Positions 7,454 through 16,699 are shown, counted from the first letter of the stretch. The stretch: 64,000 bases of DNA from Heyndrickxia ginsengihumi (GCF_011008565.1 NZ_JAAIWK010000001.1:1-64000), one strand, 5' to 3'. A program made the numbers and translations. Notes: generated by a model not told the origin, from the letters alone.

Positions 7454-8785
7454 ATGCTGACGATCAATCTTATCATAATTGTATTACTAATCGGAGCAAC
7501 ATCTTTTTTCGTAGCCTCTGAATTTTCATTAGTAAGGGTTCGTGCATCACGAATCGATCAATTAATTGCAGAAGGCAACAAAAAAGCTACAGCTGCCAAA
7601 AAAGTAATTACCAATTTAGATAGTTATTTATCAACAACACAATTAGGTATCACTGTAATATCCCTTATATTAGGGTGGCTAGGTGAACCAACTTTACGAA
7701 TTATTTTAAACCCGTTATTAAACAAAATCCATGTTCCTACAACAATCTTACAATTTTTAAGCTTTGTTATCTCTTTTTTAGTGATTACATTTTTGAGTGT
7801 CGTTGTAGGTGAACTTGCACCGAAAAATATTGCAATCCAAAAAGCAGAAAATATTGTGCTTGTAGTGGCAAAACCACTGATCTTTTTAAATAAAATTATG
7901 TTTCCATTCACATGGACGTTAAATCATTCATCACGGATTGTGACAAAGGCGCTTGGGTTTAGTATTTCACCTGATCATGATATCGCACATTCAGAAGAAG
8001 AATTAAGAATTATCCTTTCAGAAAGCTTAAAAAGCGGAGAAATCAATCAATCCGAATATAAATATGTGAATAATATTTTCGAATTTGATAATCGAATTGC
8101 AAAAGAAATCATGGTTCCGCGGACTGAAGTTGTTAGTATTGATAAAAGTGACAATATGAAAGCTGTACTAGATCTTGTTCAACAGGAAAAATATACGAGA
8201 TATCCGGTTACTGATGGTGATAAGGACAATATTATCGGATTCATTAATATTAAAGAAATTTTAACAGATTTCCTTTCCGCTTCTCAAATTGAATTGGAAG
8301 GACCACTTGATCCTTATATCAATCCCATCATACATGTAATTGAAACCGTACAAATTCAAGAGATCCTTGCAAGGATGCAAAAGGATCATACGCATATGGC
8401 AGTTTTACTTGATGAATATGGTGGCACAGCAGGAATTATCACTGTCGAAGATATTTTAGAAGAAATTGTTGGTGAGATTCGCGACGAGTTTGATGAGGAC
8501 GAGATACCTCTTATACAAAAGCTTGGTGAGGATCATTTTATTTTTGATGCAAAACTTTTAATCGAGGATGTCAACGATTTATTAGGAACAAACATTGAAG
8601 AAGAAGAAGTAGATACAATTGGCGGTTGGTTACTGACACAAAAATATGACTTAAAAAAAGGCGATATTATCCTTTTTGAGACATATGAATTCAAAGTAGC
8701 CGATATGGAAGGCTCACACGTACTCTACATCGAAGTACGTAAAGTTCAAAAAGTGAATCAATTACAAGAAGGAACCTCCGAATAA
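7454..8785 (+). CDS. CNNM/CorC-type transporter with CBS domains (YhdP/MpfA-like)
   Basis: A 443-residue membrane protein in three parts: an N-terminal DUF21 transmembrane domain (residues about 1-190, four helices; TSFFVASEFSLVRVRASRIDQ), a CBS pair (about 205-330; KEIMVPRTEVV, LLDEYGGTAGIITVEDILEEIVG) and a C-terminal CorC/HlyC domain. The B. subtilis relative YhdP (MpfA) is implicated in Mg2+ efflux, and the paralogue YhdT lies near it with a MerR gene between, as here. ATG 7454 is preferred over TTG 7412 because the latter lacks an RBS and would add residues unlike the family N-terminus. Ion specificity is inferred from the family. Confidence 0.88.
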   Translation: MLTINLIIIVLLIGATSFFVASEFSLVRVRASRIDQLIAEGNKKATAAKKVITNLDSYLSTTQLGITVISLILGWLGEPTLRIILNPLLNKIHVPTTILQFLSFVISFLVITFLSVVVGELAPKNIAIQKAENIVLVVAKPLIFLNKIMFPFTWTLNHSSRIVTKALGFSISPDHDIAHSEEELRIILSESLKSGEINQSEYKYVNNIFEFDNRIAKEIMVPRTEVVSIDKSDNMKAVLDLVQQEKYTRYPVTDGDKDNIIGFINIKEILTDFLSASQIELEGPLDPYINPIIHVIETVQIQEILARMQKDHTHMAVLLDEYGGTAGIITVEDILEEIVGEIRDEFDEDEIPLIQKLGEDHFIFDAKLLIEDVNDLLGTNIEEEEVDTIGGWLLTQKYDLKKGDIILFETYEFKVADMEGSHVLYIEVRKVQKVNQLQEGTSE

Positions 8786-8800
8786 AAGGAGGTTTTTTTG
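8773..8800 (+). terminator. terminator of the yhdP-like gene
   Basis: AACCTCC (8773-8779) and GGAGGTT (8788-8794) form a 7-bp stem followed by a T7 run. It overlaps the last codons and stop, a compact arrangement. Confidence 0.85.
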
Positions 8801-8892
8801 TTTCGCAAATCATCGCATAATGGACAACTCCTATCCATAATATATATGTAAATAGTACGTTATTGAATTTTCACAATTATCTTATATTTTAA

Positions 8893-8931
8893 ACTGTAAC
8901 GTTTGACTGTACGGTTATTTTTCTCTATAAT
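8893..8931 (+). promoter_or_regulatory. promoter of the MerR-family gene
   Basis: -35 TTGACT (8903-8908), 17-bp spacer, -10 TATAAT (8926-8931). Two direct repeats, ACTGTAACGTT (8893-8903) and ACTGTACGGTT (8906-8916), overlap the -35 and could bind a regulator. The 17-bp spacer is normal, not the stretched 19-20 bp of classic MerR-activated promoters. Confidence 0.65.
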
Positions 8932-8974
8932 ATTTATAATATATGATTCTATAGCAAAGAAACGAGGTGAGCCG

Positions 8975-9414
8975 ATGGGGCAGTCTATCGAATAGGAGAA
9001 TTAGCTTCATTAGCCAATGTTTCAAAAAGAACGATCGATTATTATACTCATTTAGGATTATTGCAGCCAAAGCGATCAAATGCAAATTATCGCATATACG
9101 ATGAAGAGGCATTAGAGGATTTAAAATTTATTGTTGAATGCAAACATCTCCATTTTCCGCTTGAAACGATTCGTCAAAAAATGGAGTGGAGAAAGAACAA
9201 TGAATTGAATGAAAAACTTTTGGCTCAACAAGTAGATCTTTTTTCTGAACAAATGAAAAAACTAAATATCGAATTAAGTCAATTTGTACCAAGTTTAGAG
9301 AAACTCTCAGATGACCAAAAACATACATTGTGCAAACGTCTATCTAAAGATAGTATGGCACTCGTTGAATCACTTTCTTTATTATTAACTAAACAAGTGG
9401 TTGGTCATTCTTAA
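8975..9414 (+). pseudogene. MerR-family transcriptional regulator, apparently frameshifted at the start
   Basis: From 8986 the frame reads a normal MerR winged-helix N-terminus (YRIGELASLANVSKRTIDYY then LGLLQPKRSNANYRIYDEEA), a long helix and a C-terminal tail ending at 9414, about 143 residues. Yet this frame has no ATG, GTG or TTG between the in-frame TGA at 8968 and residue 26. A well-placed RBS (GAGGTGA) and ATG 8975 are in another frame that stops after six codons. One extra G in the GGGG run (8977-8980) would give Met-Gly-Ala-Val-Tyr-Arg-Ile-Gly and restore the protein. Position between yhdP- and yhdT-like genes matches B. subtilis yhdQ (cueR), but the paired C-terminal Cys of CueR proteins are not evident. 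Confidence 0.75.
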
Positions 9415-9435
9415 TCTTATTAAATTGAAAACTAC

Positions 9436-9480
9436 AGGAGGTGACTCCTGTCCCATTTCACATGAGACAGGAAAACTTAT
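9436..9480 (+). promoter_or_regulatory. SD-hairpin-start translation leader of the yhdT-like gene
   Basis: GGAGG (9437-9441) can be masked by a perfect 6-bp stem, CAGGAG-GTGA-CTCCTG with a GNRA-type loop. Alternatively CCTGTC (9447-9452) pairs with GACAGG (9466-9471), which frees the SD and brings it near the TTG start at 9481. The two folds are mutually exclusive because they share CCTG. Confidence 0.5.
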
Positions 9481-10839
9481 TTGGACATATTTAAATTGGT
9501 GCTGATTTTCATTTTAATCGCACTTTCCGCTTTTTTTGTAGCTTCAGAATTTGCGATCGTAAAAGTTCGTAGTTCACGAATTGATCAATTGATTGAAGAA
9601 GGAAACAGAAAAGCAATTACGGTAAAAAAATTACTTTCAAATCTTGATGAATATTTATCTACCTGTCAACTTGGTATAACAATTATTTCATTACTGCTAG
9701 GATGGATCGGGGAAGAAACGGTATCAACACTGCTTGATCCGCTATTTGAAATAATCGGATTGCCACACTCTGTGACAACCGTTGTCTCCGTTTTCCTTTC
9801 ATTTGCCATTATTACGCTTGTTCACGTAGTGATTGGTGAATTGGCACCAAAAACAATTGCTATCCAAAAAGCAGAACAGATTATTTTTCTAGCATCAAGA
9901 CCATTAATGATATTTCACCGTATAATGTACCCGTTTATATGGATTCTGAACAGCTCAGCTGGCCTTGTGACTAAAATGACAGGATTTGAACCAGCTTCAG
10001 AAAATGATGTGGCGCATACAGAAGAAGAATTACGGATTATCCTTTCTGAAAGCTACAAAAACGGAGAAATTAATCAATCAGAATTTAAATATGTTAATAA
10101 AATATTTGAATTTGACAATCGTATTGCAAAAGAAATTATGGTCCCGCGTACTGAAGTTGTGTCTCTTTCTAAAGATGACTCCCTTGAATCATTTTTAGAA
10201 TTAGTTCAGCAAGAAAGATTCACTCGCTATCCAGTGATTGATGGAGATAAAGACCATATTATTGGGATTGTAAATTTAAAAGAAGTTCTTACAGACTTAC
10301 TTGATCAAAAAAATGGAGAAAAACCAACCATTCAATCTTATGTTCGGCCAATCATTCGCGTCATCGAGACGATTCCAATTAATGATTTACTGATCATGAT
10401 GCAAAAAGAAAGAATTCATATGGCCGTTCTACTTGATGAATACGGCGGAACAAGCGGTATCGCTACTGTTGAGGATATTTTAGAGGAAATTGTTGGCGAG
10501 ATTCGTGATGAATTTGATATGGATGAAGTCCCACTTATTCGCAAAGTACAGGAGAATCATTATATTATCGATTCAAAAGTATTGATTAGTGAAGTTAATG
10601 ACCTGCTAGGAACCCATATCTCTGATGAAGAAGTGGACACAATTGGTGGTTGGGTTTTAACCGAAAATTACGAAGCGAAGCAAGGCGATATCATTCAATC
10701 AGAAGGTTTCGACTTTATCATTAAAGACATGGAAGATCTCCATGTTAAGTATATTGAAGTAAAAAAACATGCTTTTCAAGAAGTAAAACGTGAAGCACAA
10801 CCGCCTATACCACTGACAAATTCAAAAGTATTATCATAA
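9481..10839 (+). CDS. CNNM/CorC-type transporter with CBS domains (YhdT-like)
   Basis: A 452-residue paralogue of the gene at 7454, strongly similar throughout: DUF21 membrane domain (SAFFVASEFAIVKVRSSRIDQ), CBS pair (KEIMVPRTEVVSLS, LLDEYGGTSGIATVEDILEE) and CorC/HlyC C-terminal domain. It has an extra polar tail of about 15 residues. The start TTG 9481 gives MDIFKLVLIFILIALS, matching the family's N-terminal length. A probable divalent-cation exporter or hemolysin-III-unrelated CorC protein; specificity is inferred. It shares the unusual hairpin leader with its paralogue, suggesting common post-transcriptional control. Confidence 0.88.
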   Translation: MDIFKLVLIFILIALSAFFVASEFAIVKVRSSRIDQLIEEGNRKAITVKKLLSNLDEYLSTCQLGITIISLLLGWIGEETVSTLLDPLFEIIGLPHSVTTVVSVFLSFAIITLVHVVIGELAPKTIAIQKAEQIIFLASRPLMIFHRIMYPFIWILNSSAGLVTKMTGFEPASENDVAHTEEELRIILSESYKNGEINQSEFKYVNKIFEFDNRIAKEIMVPRTEVVSLSKDDSLESFLELVQQERFTRYPVIDGDKDHIIGIVNLKEVLTDLLDQKNGEKPTIQSYVRPIIRVIETIPINDLLIMMQKERIHMAVLLDEYGGTSGIATVEDILEEIVGEIRDEFDMDEVPLIRKVQENHYIIDSKVLISEVNDLLGTHISDEEVDTIGGWVLTENYEAKQGDIIQSEGFDFIIKDMEDLHVKYIEVKKHAFQEVKREAQPPIPLTNSKVLS

Positions 10840-10878
10840 AAAATGAGGAATGGTTTAAAACCATTCCTCATTTTTTAT
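10840..10878. terminator. strong bidirectional terminator after the yhdT-like gene
   Basis: AAATGAGGAATGGTTT is followed almost at once by its exact reverse complement and then by TTTTTT. A perfect, A/T-flanked stem of this kind can stop transcription from both sides. Confidence 0.92.
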
Positions 10879-10884
10879 ATTTCT

Positions 10885-11012
10885 TTTATACTTGCGATTC
10901 GCTTTCTGCGCGTGGTCCGTACGTAAACCACCTCTCCTCCACCGAGAATCTATTACCGCACACTGATCCCGCAGGAGGACTCCCCATCTGCTTCCATTCC
11001 CGTGAACAAAAA
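10885..11012 (-). repeat. dispersed intergenic repeat (decayed copy)
   Basis: Minus-strand text includes GGGGAGTCCTCCTGCGGGAT, TCAGTGTGCGGTAATAG, then CGGACCACGCGCAGAAAGCG. It belongs to the same family as the copy near 5.1 kb but with its own substitutions. No gene is present between 10840 and 11278. Confidence 0.65.
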
Positions 11013-11278
11013 TATATTTAATCATACAAGAAGAGACAAAAAATGGGCACAAGAAATAGAACTAAAAGATAGATACTTTACCGTCATTTTTATTTTAATA
11101 TAATTGTATGATAGAAAATCAGAAACAAGAATCATCATTTTTCTACTATTAGTTACGATATCTAATCTTTTTCGACAATTACAGTTTCCCCGGAAATAAT
11201 TTCCGACTATTTTCAACATGTTCTGTTATCTGTGCTATAATAAAATTGGCTAAACATTACTTCAATTCACTAGTGAAA

Positions 11279-11422
11279 TTATTTTTTAAGAGCTGCTGTT
11301 ATATACTTACAATTTTCAAGAATCTCTATTAACTCTAACCGAGATTTTGTATAAGATGTTTTAATCCCCATTGCTGAAAAACTGGATATTACCTTTTTCA
11401 AATGATCATGGTTCTTTTTCAT
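11279..11422 (-). CDS. small protein of unknown function (47 residues)
   Basis: A short frame with ATG 11422 preceded by GAGGTGAT at a good distance. The product is lysine-rich and predicted helical: it starts MKKNHDHLKKVISSF, continues MGIKTSYTKSRLELIEIL and ends in AALKK. It has no membrane segment. Size and two-helix look recall small Bacillus regulators such as the Spo0E-like phosphatase family, but the diagnostic SQELD motif is missing, so I do not assign it. It stands alone in a 970-bp stretch otherwise without genes. Confidence 0.45.
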   Translation of the reverse strand: MKKNHDHLKKVISSFSAMGIKTSYTKSRLELIEILENCKYITAALKK

Positions 11423-11813
11423 ATGATCACCTCATTTAGCTATAAAATGACGAACTACTTTCCAAGTTTCTCTATAAACGATATTTAAAATTATACTTAA
11501 TAAATTTTAATACTTCATTAAAATTTTTATGGCATACAGAATACAATAAAGGATAATATAAGTCACTTATACTATACCAGAAAAATAACCGAAATATAAG
11601 AGATTTCAAAAAATATACATATTTTATTTGCTGATATAAAACTGATAATAGCTTTCGTTTCATGCCTGCCTATCACATTATTGAAGAGAAAAGATCATTA
11701 TTTCAACAATCACATCTTTAGAAATCCGCTTCAAACTATCATCTCTCTTTTCTAAATGCGGATAATGTCATACAATGAAAATAATACACTTGATTTAAGG
11801 AAGGGTTCATATT
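11423..11813. other. 391-bp intergenic region upstream of ywqB
   Basis: AT-rich sequence with no convincing gene. Near its right end ATCCGC (about 11726) and GCGGAT (about 11758) form a weak inverted repeat, followed by TACAAT, a possible -10 for ywqB with no clear -35. Nothing else is recognisable. Confidence 0.5.
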
Positions 11814-13421
11814 ATGATGTCAGATCAGCTGAACAATTTTTCTAAAGAACTTCAAGCAAACCTTCATCCAACAAGTGAATACCATCAAAAACTTGTTCAA
11901 AAAGGATTATTGTTATACAGGCAAAATCATGTTTATAAAAAACAATATAATCCCCCTACCTATATCAGTGGAAAAGTACAAGATGTTATTCCTGTTGATG
12001 TTACACTAAATATGAACGAACCTTTAAATAGTCAATGTTCTTGTCCGCAAGAAGGAATTTGCCGCCATCAACTTGCACTGTTTTTTTCTGCCTATAGTGA
12101 AAATAGCAGTGTCTTTGAATGGGTTCAAGAATGGAAGAGCCAGGATCAATCTTTCGATATATTAAAAACGGTGAAACGAGCAAGTGATTTATTAAATGAG
12201 GCAGTCCCGCCCGATTTGAGTAAAGGCATTGACGCATGGTTGCATTATTTTAAGCAAACATTCGAAGATGCAAATATTAGTAATGAATATTTTCTAGAAA
12301 CATCCGTAAAACGTAACTATCGGCGTTTACTCGATTTTATTCCCGTAGAGAGGGAATGGAAGCCGCTTTATCGATTGTTTGCTGCCTATGAGGCCTTAAA
12401 ATGGTTAAATGGTGTGTGTGTTGAAAATGAATTTCACGGTCTATCTTCCCTTTTCGACTTCCTTTTACAAGAAGCCGAGGAATCATTAAACCAATTGTCT
12501 GTGACATCAGCACCGTTTGCTTTTGATCCCTACATTCAATATTTACGAGACGATAGCCATTTTCTAATAGAGTCTAGCTCGTATTTTTATTCGTCCCTAT
12601 TTCATTTTTATAGATTACTTTGGTCACGTTTGTTTAGATCATCCAGTTGGAGACATGATGAATGGAATAGATGGAATGAACGCCTTATTCATGACATCAA
12701 TACAAAAGAAAAAATTGAAATTCCTAATATTATGGCCTTCATTCATTTATCTTTTTTAGAAGAGGATGATGATAGAGCACTTTCATTTTTAAAAGAATTA
12801 ATGAATGATGACCCAACACTCATACTGTTTATGCCTTTTTGGATAGAGGAATTAAAAATCCAAAAAGCATTTCAGAGACAATATCGGTATATCAACTGTG
12901 CACTGGCAATGCTTCCTCTATTTTTTCAAGATACTAATAGCAGCTACGAACGGCAATCTTTTACACGTTTATTTTTACAATCAATCGGTGAAGCTGCTTT
13001 AATGGAAAAAAACCCTTATTTATTGGAAAAAGTATACAGGGGCCTTTTACCTTATAGCTATTATAAATATGATTCCTATTTATTTTCTCAAAAAAAATTT
13101 CGGGAATGGGTAGAGCTTCAACATTTATCGGCAAAAGAAATCGACTTAATTGATAAAGAAAAATTGACTATCATTGCAAAAGAAGCCCCGCAAATGGTCA
13201 TGCCTTTATACCATGAAGCCATTGAACATCTCATTTCCAGCCGCAATCGAAGCTCTTATAAAAAAGCAGTGCGTTATTTAAAAAAATTGCGAACTGTGTA
13301 TAAAAAAAGAAACCGTATGTTGGATTGGGACCGTTTTTTCAATCACTTAGTTAATCGTACAAAACGATTACGTGCATTTCAGGAAGAATGTAGAAAGGGA
13401 AAACTCATCGATGTTGAATGA
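11814..13421 (+). CDS. ywqB: SWIM zinc-finger protein YwqB
   Basis: A 535-residue protein with an N-terminal SWIM zinc-binding motif, CxC...CxH, at residues 75-85 (CSCPQEGICRH), followed by a long helical region without recognised domains. SWIM proteins often act with SNF2-type ATPases, and the next gene is one: the two overlap by 11 bp and are surely cotranslated. This ywqB-ywqA pair is conserved in Bacillus; the exact role (DNA-repair or chromosome transaction) is unproven. AAGGAAGGG precedes a double ATG; the first is used. Confidence 0.85.
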   Translation: MMSDQLNNFSKELQANLHPTSEYHQKLVQKGLLLYRQNHVYKKQYNPPTYISGKVQDVIPVDVTLNMNEPLNSQCSCPQEGICRHQLALFFSAYSENSSVFEWVQEWKSQDQSFDILKTVKRASDLLNEAVPPDLSKGIDAWLHYFKQTFEDANISNEYFLETSVKRNYRRLLDFIPVEREWKPLYRLFAAYEALKWLNGVCVENEFHGLSSLFDFLLQEAEESLNQLSVTSAPFAFDPYIQYLRDDSHFLIESSSYFYSSLFHFYRLLWSRLFRSSSWRHDEWNRWNERLIHDINTKEKIEIPNIMAFIHLSFLEEDDDRALSFLKELMNDDPTLILFMPFWIEELKIQKAFQRQYRYINCALAMLPLFFQDTNSSYERQSFTRLFLQSIGEAALMEKNPYLLEKVYRGLLPYSYYKYDSYLFSQKKFREWVELQHLSAKEIDLIDKEKLTIIAKEAPQMVMPLYHEAIEHLISSRNRSSYKKAVRYLKKLRTVYKKRNRMLDWDRFFNHLVNRTKRLRAFQEECRKGKLIDVE

Positions 13422-16221
13422 TCAAGAATTTGTTATAAATATTACGCATATGGATAACGGACATTATTTTTTATTTGTTGATGGTAAAGATGGGATTGAA
13501 GTGGATCCCAATGTATGGAAACCATCTTTATTTATTTGGCATGAAGAGAGCTATTATGGCACCCTAATTCCAACTAGTAAATACTTAGATCATAATGGCG
13601 TTGCATTAGATGGTTTTTTATTACTTTCTCTTTTAGGAAAAGAAAGTTTCAGTTCTCTTATAGCGTGGGATTGGAATGAACTCGGACAGATCTTTTTGGC
13701 CGCCGCCCCCATAATGTATGAAGCCATTATGGACGGTGCGTGGTTCCCGCATTTAATAAATAGCAAAGAGGAAGCAGCCCACATGGAGCTTCCCAGCCTA
13801 GTGATTAACGAGTTTACCCCTGGATTTTGGGAACAATCTGTTGACGGGATTTCCGTTCAGTCCATACTGGAATCATGGTTTCACCATTCCATTCAACACT
13901 ATGTGAGCCATCATCATTCCCTTAAAAATAAATTAAACAGTTTGAACCATGAAACATTAACAAAAGAGGATTTAATCGCTTATTTTGATGAGGGCCGTAT
14001 AAAAAAATGGCTAAATGATGATGCTGACTTTCCCTTTTCAATTGGATTGCGCCTGACAGAACCAATAAATGATCATGAGCCATGGATATTAGAAACCGTT
14101 TTGCGTGATAAACAAAATCCCGAACGTTTTCTTTCCTATCCTAAACAGAAACTATACAAAAAATGGTTAGTATTCGAGGATGATATTAAGAAAGAACAAC
14201 AGCGCTGGATAAAACTTTTCCCTTGGCTGGAACACAACGGTCACTTAGCAACATCATTGGAGGAAGAGCTAGCTTGGGAATTTTTAATTCATGCAAGTGA
14301 AAAGCTATTATACTTAGGCGTTGAAATTTTACTTCCTTCTTGGTGGACTACAATTAAAGAAACAAGTTTGCGCATCAAAGCAAAAATAAAGCAAACAAGC
14401 ACAAATTATCGACCATCCTTTGTCGGTTTAAATGCTATGCTCGATTTTGATTGGCGTCTGTCAATGAATGGTGCCGAATTAACAGAAGAGGAATTTAAAC
14501 TTTTAATTGAACAAAATCGCCGGCTAGTTAAAATTAACGGTCAATGGATTACACTCGATCCAAAAATGATTAAATCTCTGCAAGAACTAATGATGCGCGC
14601 GAAAAAGGAAGGTCTACGCATGCAGGATTTGTTCGAACAAGAACTCGCACCTGTTGAAACTTCACAAATAGATGAAGTAAGCCCAAGAGCCTTCGCCAAT
14701 ATACAGATTGAACTAAATCGTTCATTGAAGCAATTTATTCATCAACTTACAAATTTACAAGATATACCAAATATAAAAGCTTCTGAATTACTGCAAGGGC
14801 AACTTAGGCCTTATCAACAATTAGGGCTAAATTGGCTATCCTTTTTAAGGACATTTCGTTTTGGTGCAATTTTGGCGGATGATATGGGATTAGGTAAAAC
14901 AATCCAACTGATCTCTTATTTGTTACATGTAAAAGAAAGCGAATCACCTAAAACACCAGCCCTTATTGTATGTCCAACATCTGTTCTAGGAAATTGGCAA
15001 AAAGAATTTGAGCGATTTGCTCCTCACTTAAAGGTTGCGCTTCATTATGGGGCAAATCGAGTAAAAGAAAATATTCAAGAACAATATGATCATATAGATG
15101 TTGTCCTTACTAGCTACGGACTTTCTCATATTGATCATGAAGAACTATCCACTATTGAATGGAGTACGTTAGCTTTAGATGAAGCGCAAAACATAAAAAA
15201 CCCTCAAACAAAACAGTCACAGGCTATTAGGAAATTAAAGGGAACGCATCATATCGCTTTAACGGGAACACCAATGGAAAATCGCTTATCTGAGCTATGG
15301 ACCATTTTTGATTTTGCAAACAAAGGATTTCTAGGGACATTCTCACAATTCCAGAAACGATTTATTTTGCCTATTGAAAAAGATGAAGCACCTGAAAAAA
15401 TTCGTGAATTGCAATCCTTAATAAGACCATTCTTATTAAGAAGAACCAAAAAAGATCCTGAAGTAGAGTTAAATCTCCCTGATAAATTAGAGCAAAAGGA
15501 ATACTGCCCGCTAACTGTAGAACAGGCATCCTTATATGAGCAGCTTATTCAAACAACGTTCCAACAAATTGAAACATTATCTGGGTTTGAACGAAAAGGG
15601 CTCATTTTACAAATGCTTAATCGTCTTAAGCAACTATGCAATCATCCGGCACTCTTTTTAAAAGAAAACGAACCTAGAAGATTAGTCGAGCGCTCCATTA
15701 AGCTCGAAAAATTAACTGACTTAGTGCAGACGATTATTAATAATAACGAGGCTTGCTTAATTTTTACACAATATATTGGCATGGGAGAAATGATTCAGCA
15801 AATCTTAAAGGAAAAATTCCAATTGAATGTGCCTTTTTTAAATGGAAGTATGCCTAAAGCAAAACGCGATCAATTTGTTGAACAGTTCCAAGATGGGAGA
15901 TTTCCAATTTTTCTCCTCTCCTTAAAAGCTGGCGGAACAGGTTTAAACTTAACTGCGGCTAATCATGTCATACATTATGATCGTTGGTGGAATCCTGCTG
16001 TAGAAAATCAAGCTACAGACCGAGCGTACCGTATCGGGCAAAAACGATTCGTCCATGTCCATAAACTTATCACGACTGGGACATTGGAGGAAAAAATTGA
16101 CGCGATGCTTGAAAAGAAACAAGCTCTAAATGATGAAATTATTCAAAGTGATGACTGGATAACAGAACTATCCGATTTAGATCTTAAAAACTTAGTTTCA
16201 CTACAGCAAGGGGTCTTTTAA
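13411..16221 (+). CDS. ywqA: SNF2-family DNA helicase/translocase YwqA
   Basis: A 936-residue Swi2/Snf2 ATPase. An N-terminal region of about 450 residues precedes the helicase core: Walker A ADDMGLGKTIQL near residue 488, DEAQ box near 589 (LDEAQNIKNP), LTGTPMENRLSELW (motif III), and the C-terminal RecA lobe ending in QATDRAYRIGQKRFVHVHKL near 867 (motif VI). It is expected to translocate on duplex DNA and remodel protein-DNA complexes, like RapA/HepA-type enzymes. ATG 13411 (AAAGGGA upstream) is chosen over the upstream in-frame codon because that would sit deep inside ywqB. A hairpin terminator follows the stop. Confidence 0.93.
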   Translation: MLNDQEFVINITHMDNGHYFLFVDGKDGIEVDPNVWKPSLFIWHEESYYGTLIPTSKYLDHNGVALDGFLLLSLLGKESFSSLIAWDWNELGQIFLAAAPIMYEAIMDGAWFPHLINSKEEAAHMELPSLVINEFTPGFWEQSVDGISVQSILESWFHHSIQHYVSHHHSLKNKLNSLNHETLTKEDLIAYFDEGRIKKWLNDDADFPFSIGLRLTEPINDHEPWILETVLRDKQNPERFLSYPKQKLYKKWLVFEDDIKKEQQRWIKLFPWLEHNGHLATSLEEELAWEFLIHASEKLLYLGVEILLPSWWTTIKETSLRIKAKIKQTSTNYRPSFVGLNAMLDFDWRLSMNGAELTEEEFKLLIEQNRRLVKINGQWITLDPKMIKSLQELMMRAKKEGLRMQDLFEQELAPVETSQIDEVSPRAFANIQIELNRSLKQFIHQLTNLQDIPNIKASELLQGQLRPYQQLGLNWLSFLRTFRFGAILADDMGLGKTIQLISYLLHVKESESPKTPALIVCPTSVLGNWQKEFERFAPHLKVALHYGANRVKENIQEQYDHIDVVLTSYGLSHIDHEELSTIEWSTLALDEAQNIKNPQTKQSQAIRKLKGTHHIALTGTPMENRLSELWTIFDFANKGFLGTFSQFQKRFILPIEKDEAPEKIRELQSLIRPFLLRRTKKDPEVELNLPDKLEQKEYCPLTVEQASLYEQLIQTTFQQIETLSGFERKGLILQMLNRLKQLCNHPALFLKENEPRRLVERSIKLEKLTDLVQTIINNNEACLIFTQYIGMGEMIQQILKEKFQLNVPFLNGSMPKAKRDQFVEQFQDGRFPIFLLSLKAGGTGLNLTAANHVIHYDRWWNPAVENQATDRAYRIGQKRFVHVHKLITTGTLEEKIDAMLEKKQALNDEIIQSDDWITELSDLDLKNLVSLQQGVF

Positions 16222-16230
16222 TATACTTAA

Positions 16231-16261
16231 ACGGGAATGAATTTAATCATTTCCGTTTTTC
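16231..16261 (+). terminator. terminator of ywqBA
   Basis: ACGGGAATGA (16231-16240) pairs with TCATTTCCGT (16247-16256, one G-U) around a 6-nt loop, followed by TTTTT. Confidence 0.88.
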
Positions 16262-16299
16262 ATTGGATTTGAAAAGAACTACTTTAATTTTTATTTAAA

Positions 16300-16402
16300 C
16301 CATTTACAAATCTGAAAGCCCAAAGACGGACAGTGGCGAGGATCTTCAGCTCCCACCAAAGAAAAGCGAGCATCCTGGAGCGGAAATCATTTGCTCTTTT
16401 TT
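16300..16402 (+). repeat. dispersed intergenic repeat (decayed copy)
   Basis: Plus strand text AAAGCGAGCATCCTGGAGCG then GAAATCATTTGCTC matches the right-hand end of the repeat family; the left part (GACGGACAGTGGCGAGGATC) is degenerate. Confidence 0.6.
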
Positions 16403-16409
16403 TGAAGAG

Positions 16410-16648
16410 TCTCTAAATTCACAAAAAAGCCTTTTAATTAGCTTCTCCAAGAAATCGAGAATGGCAATTATAGACAATCAAATTCATAAAAAATCAGCCG
16501 TTATGTAACAGCTGAAACAAAATATGAAGAGTATTATGAGGTAAATAAAAGAGGGCAATACGTTTAAAATCAATCTATCTGATGAGGAATATTTGAGGAT
16601 ACAATATTGAATGGAAATTTCAGTTTAGATTAAACTAAATTTTTTTTT
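16410..16648 (+). other. gene-free stretch with possible decayed coding remnants
   Basis: Short plus-strand frames such as ETKYEEYYEVNKRGQYV (about 16517-16567) and, after a +1 shift, FKINLSDEEYLRIQY look like protein-coding text broken by stops and shifts. They could be remains of a gene lost between ywqA and ssbB (B. subtilis has extra genes here), but this is speculative. Confidence 0.3.
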
Positions 16649-16672
16649 GCGATTGCAAGAATCGCTTTTTTA
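16649..16672 (+). terminator. intrinsic terminator, plus strand
   Basis: GCGATT (16649-16654) and AATCGC (16660-16665) close a 5-nt loop, followed by TTTTTT. In the minus direction the stem is followed by A residues, so it terminates rightward transcripts. No intact plus-strand gene precedes it, which supports a lost gene upstream. Confidence 0.7.
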
Positions 16673-16699
16673 TTGATCGAATAAAATCATCACGCTAAC

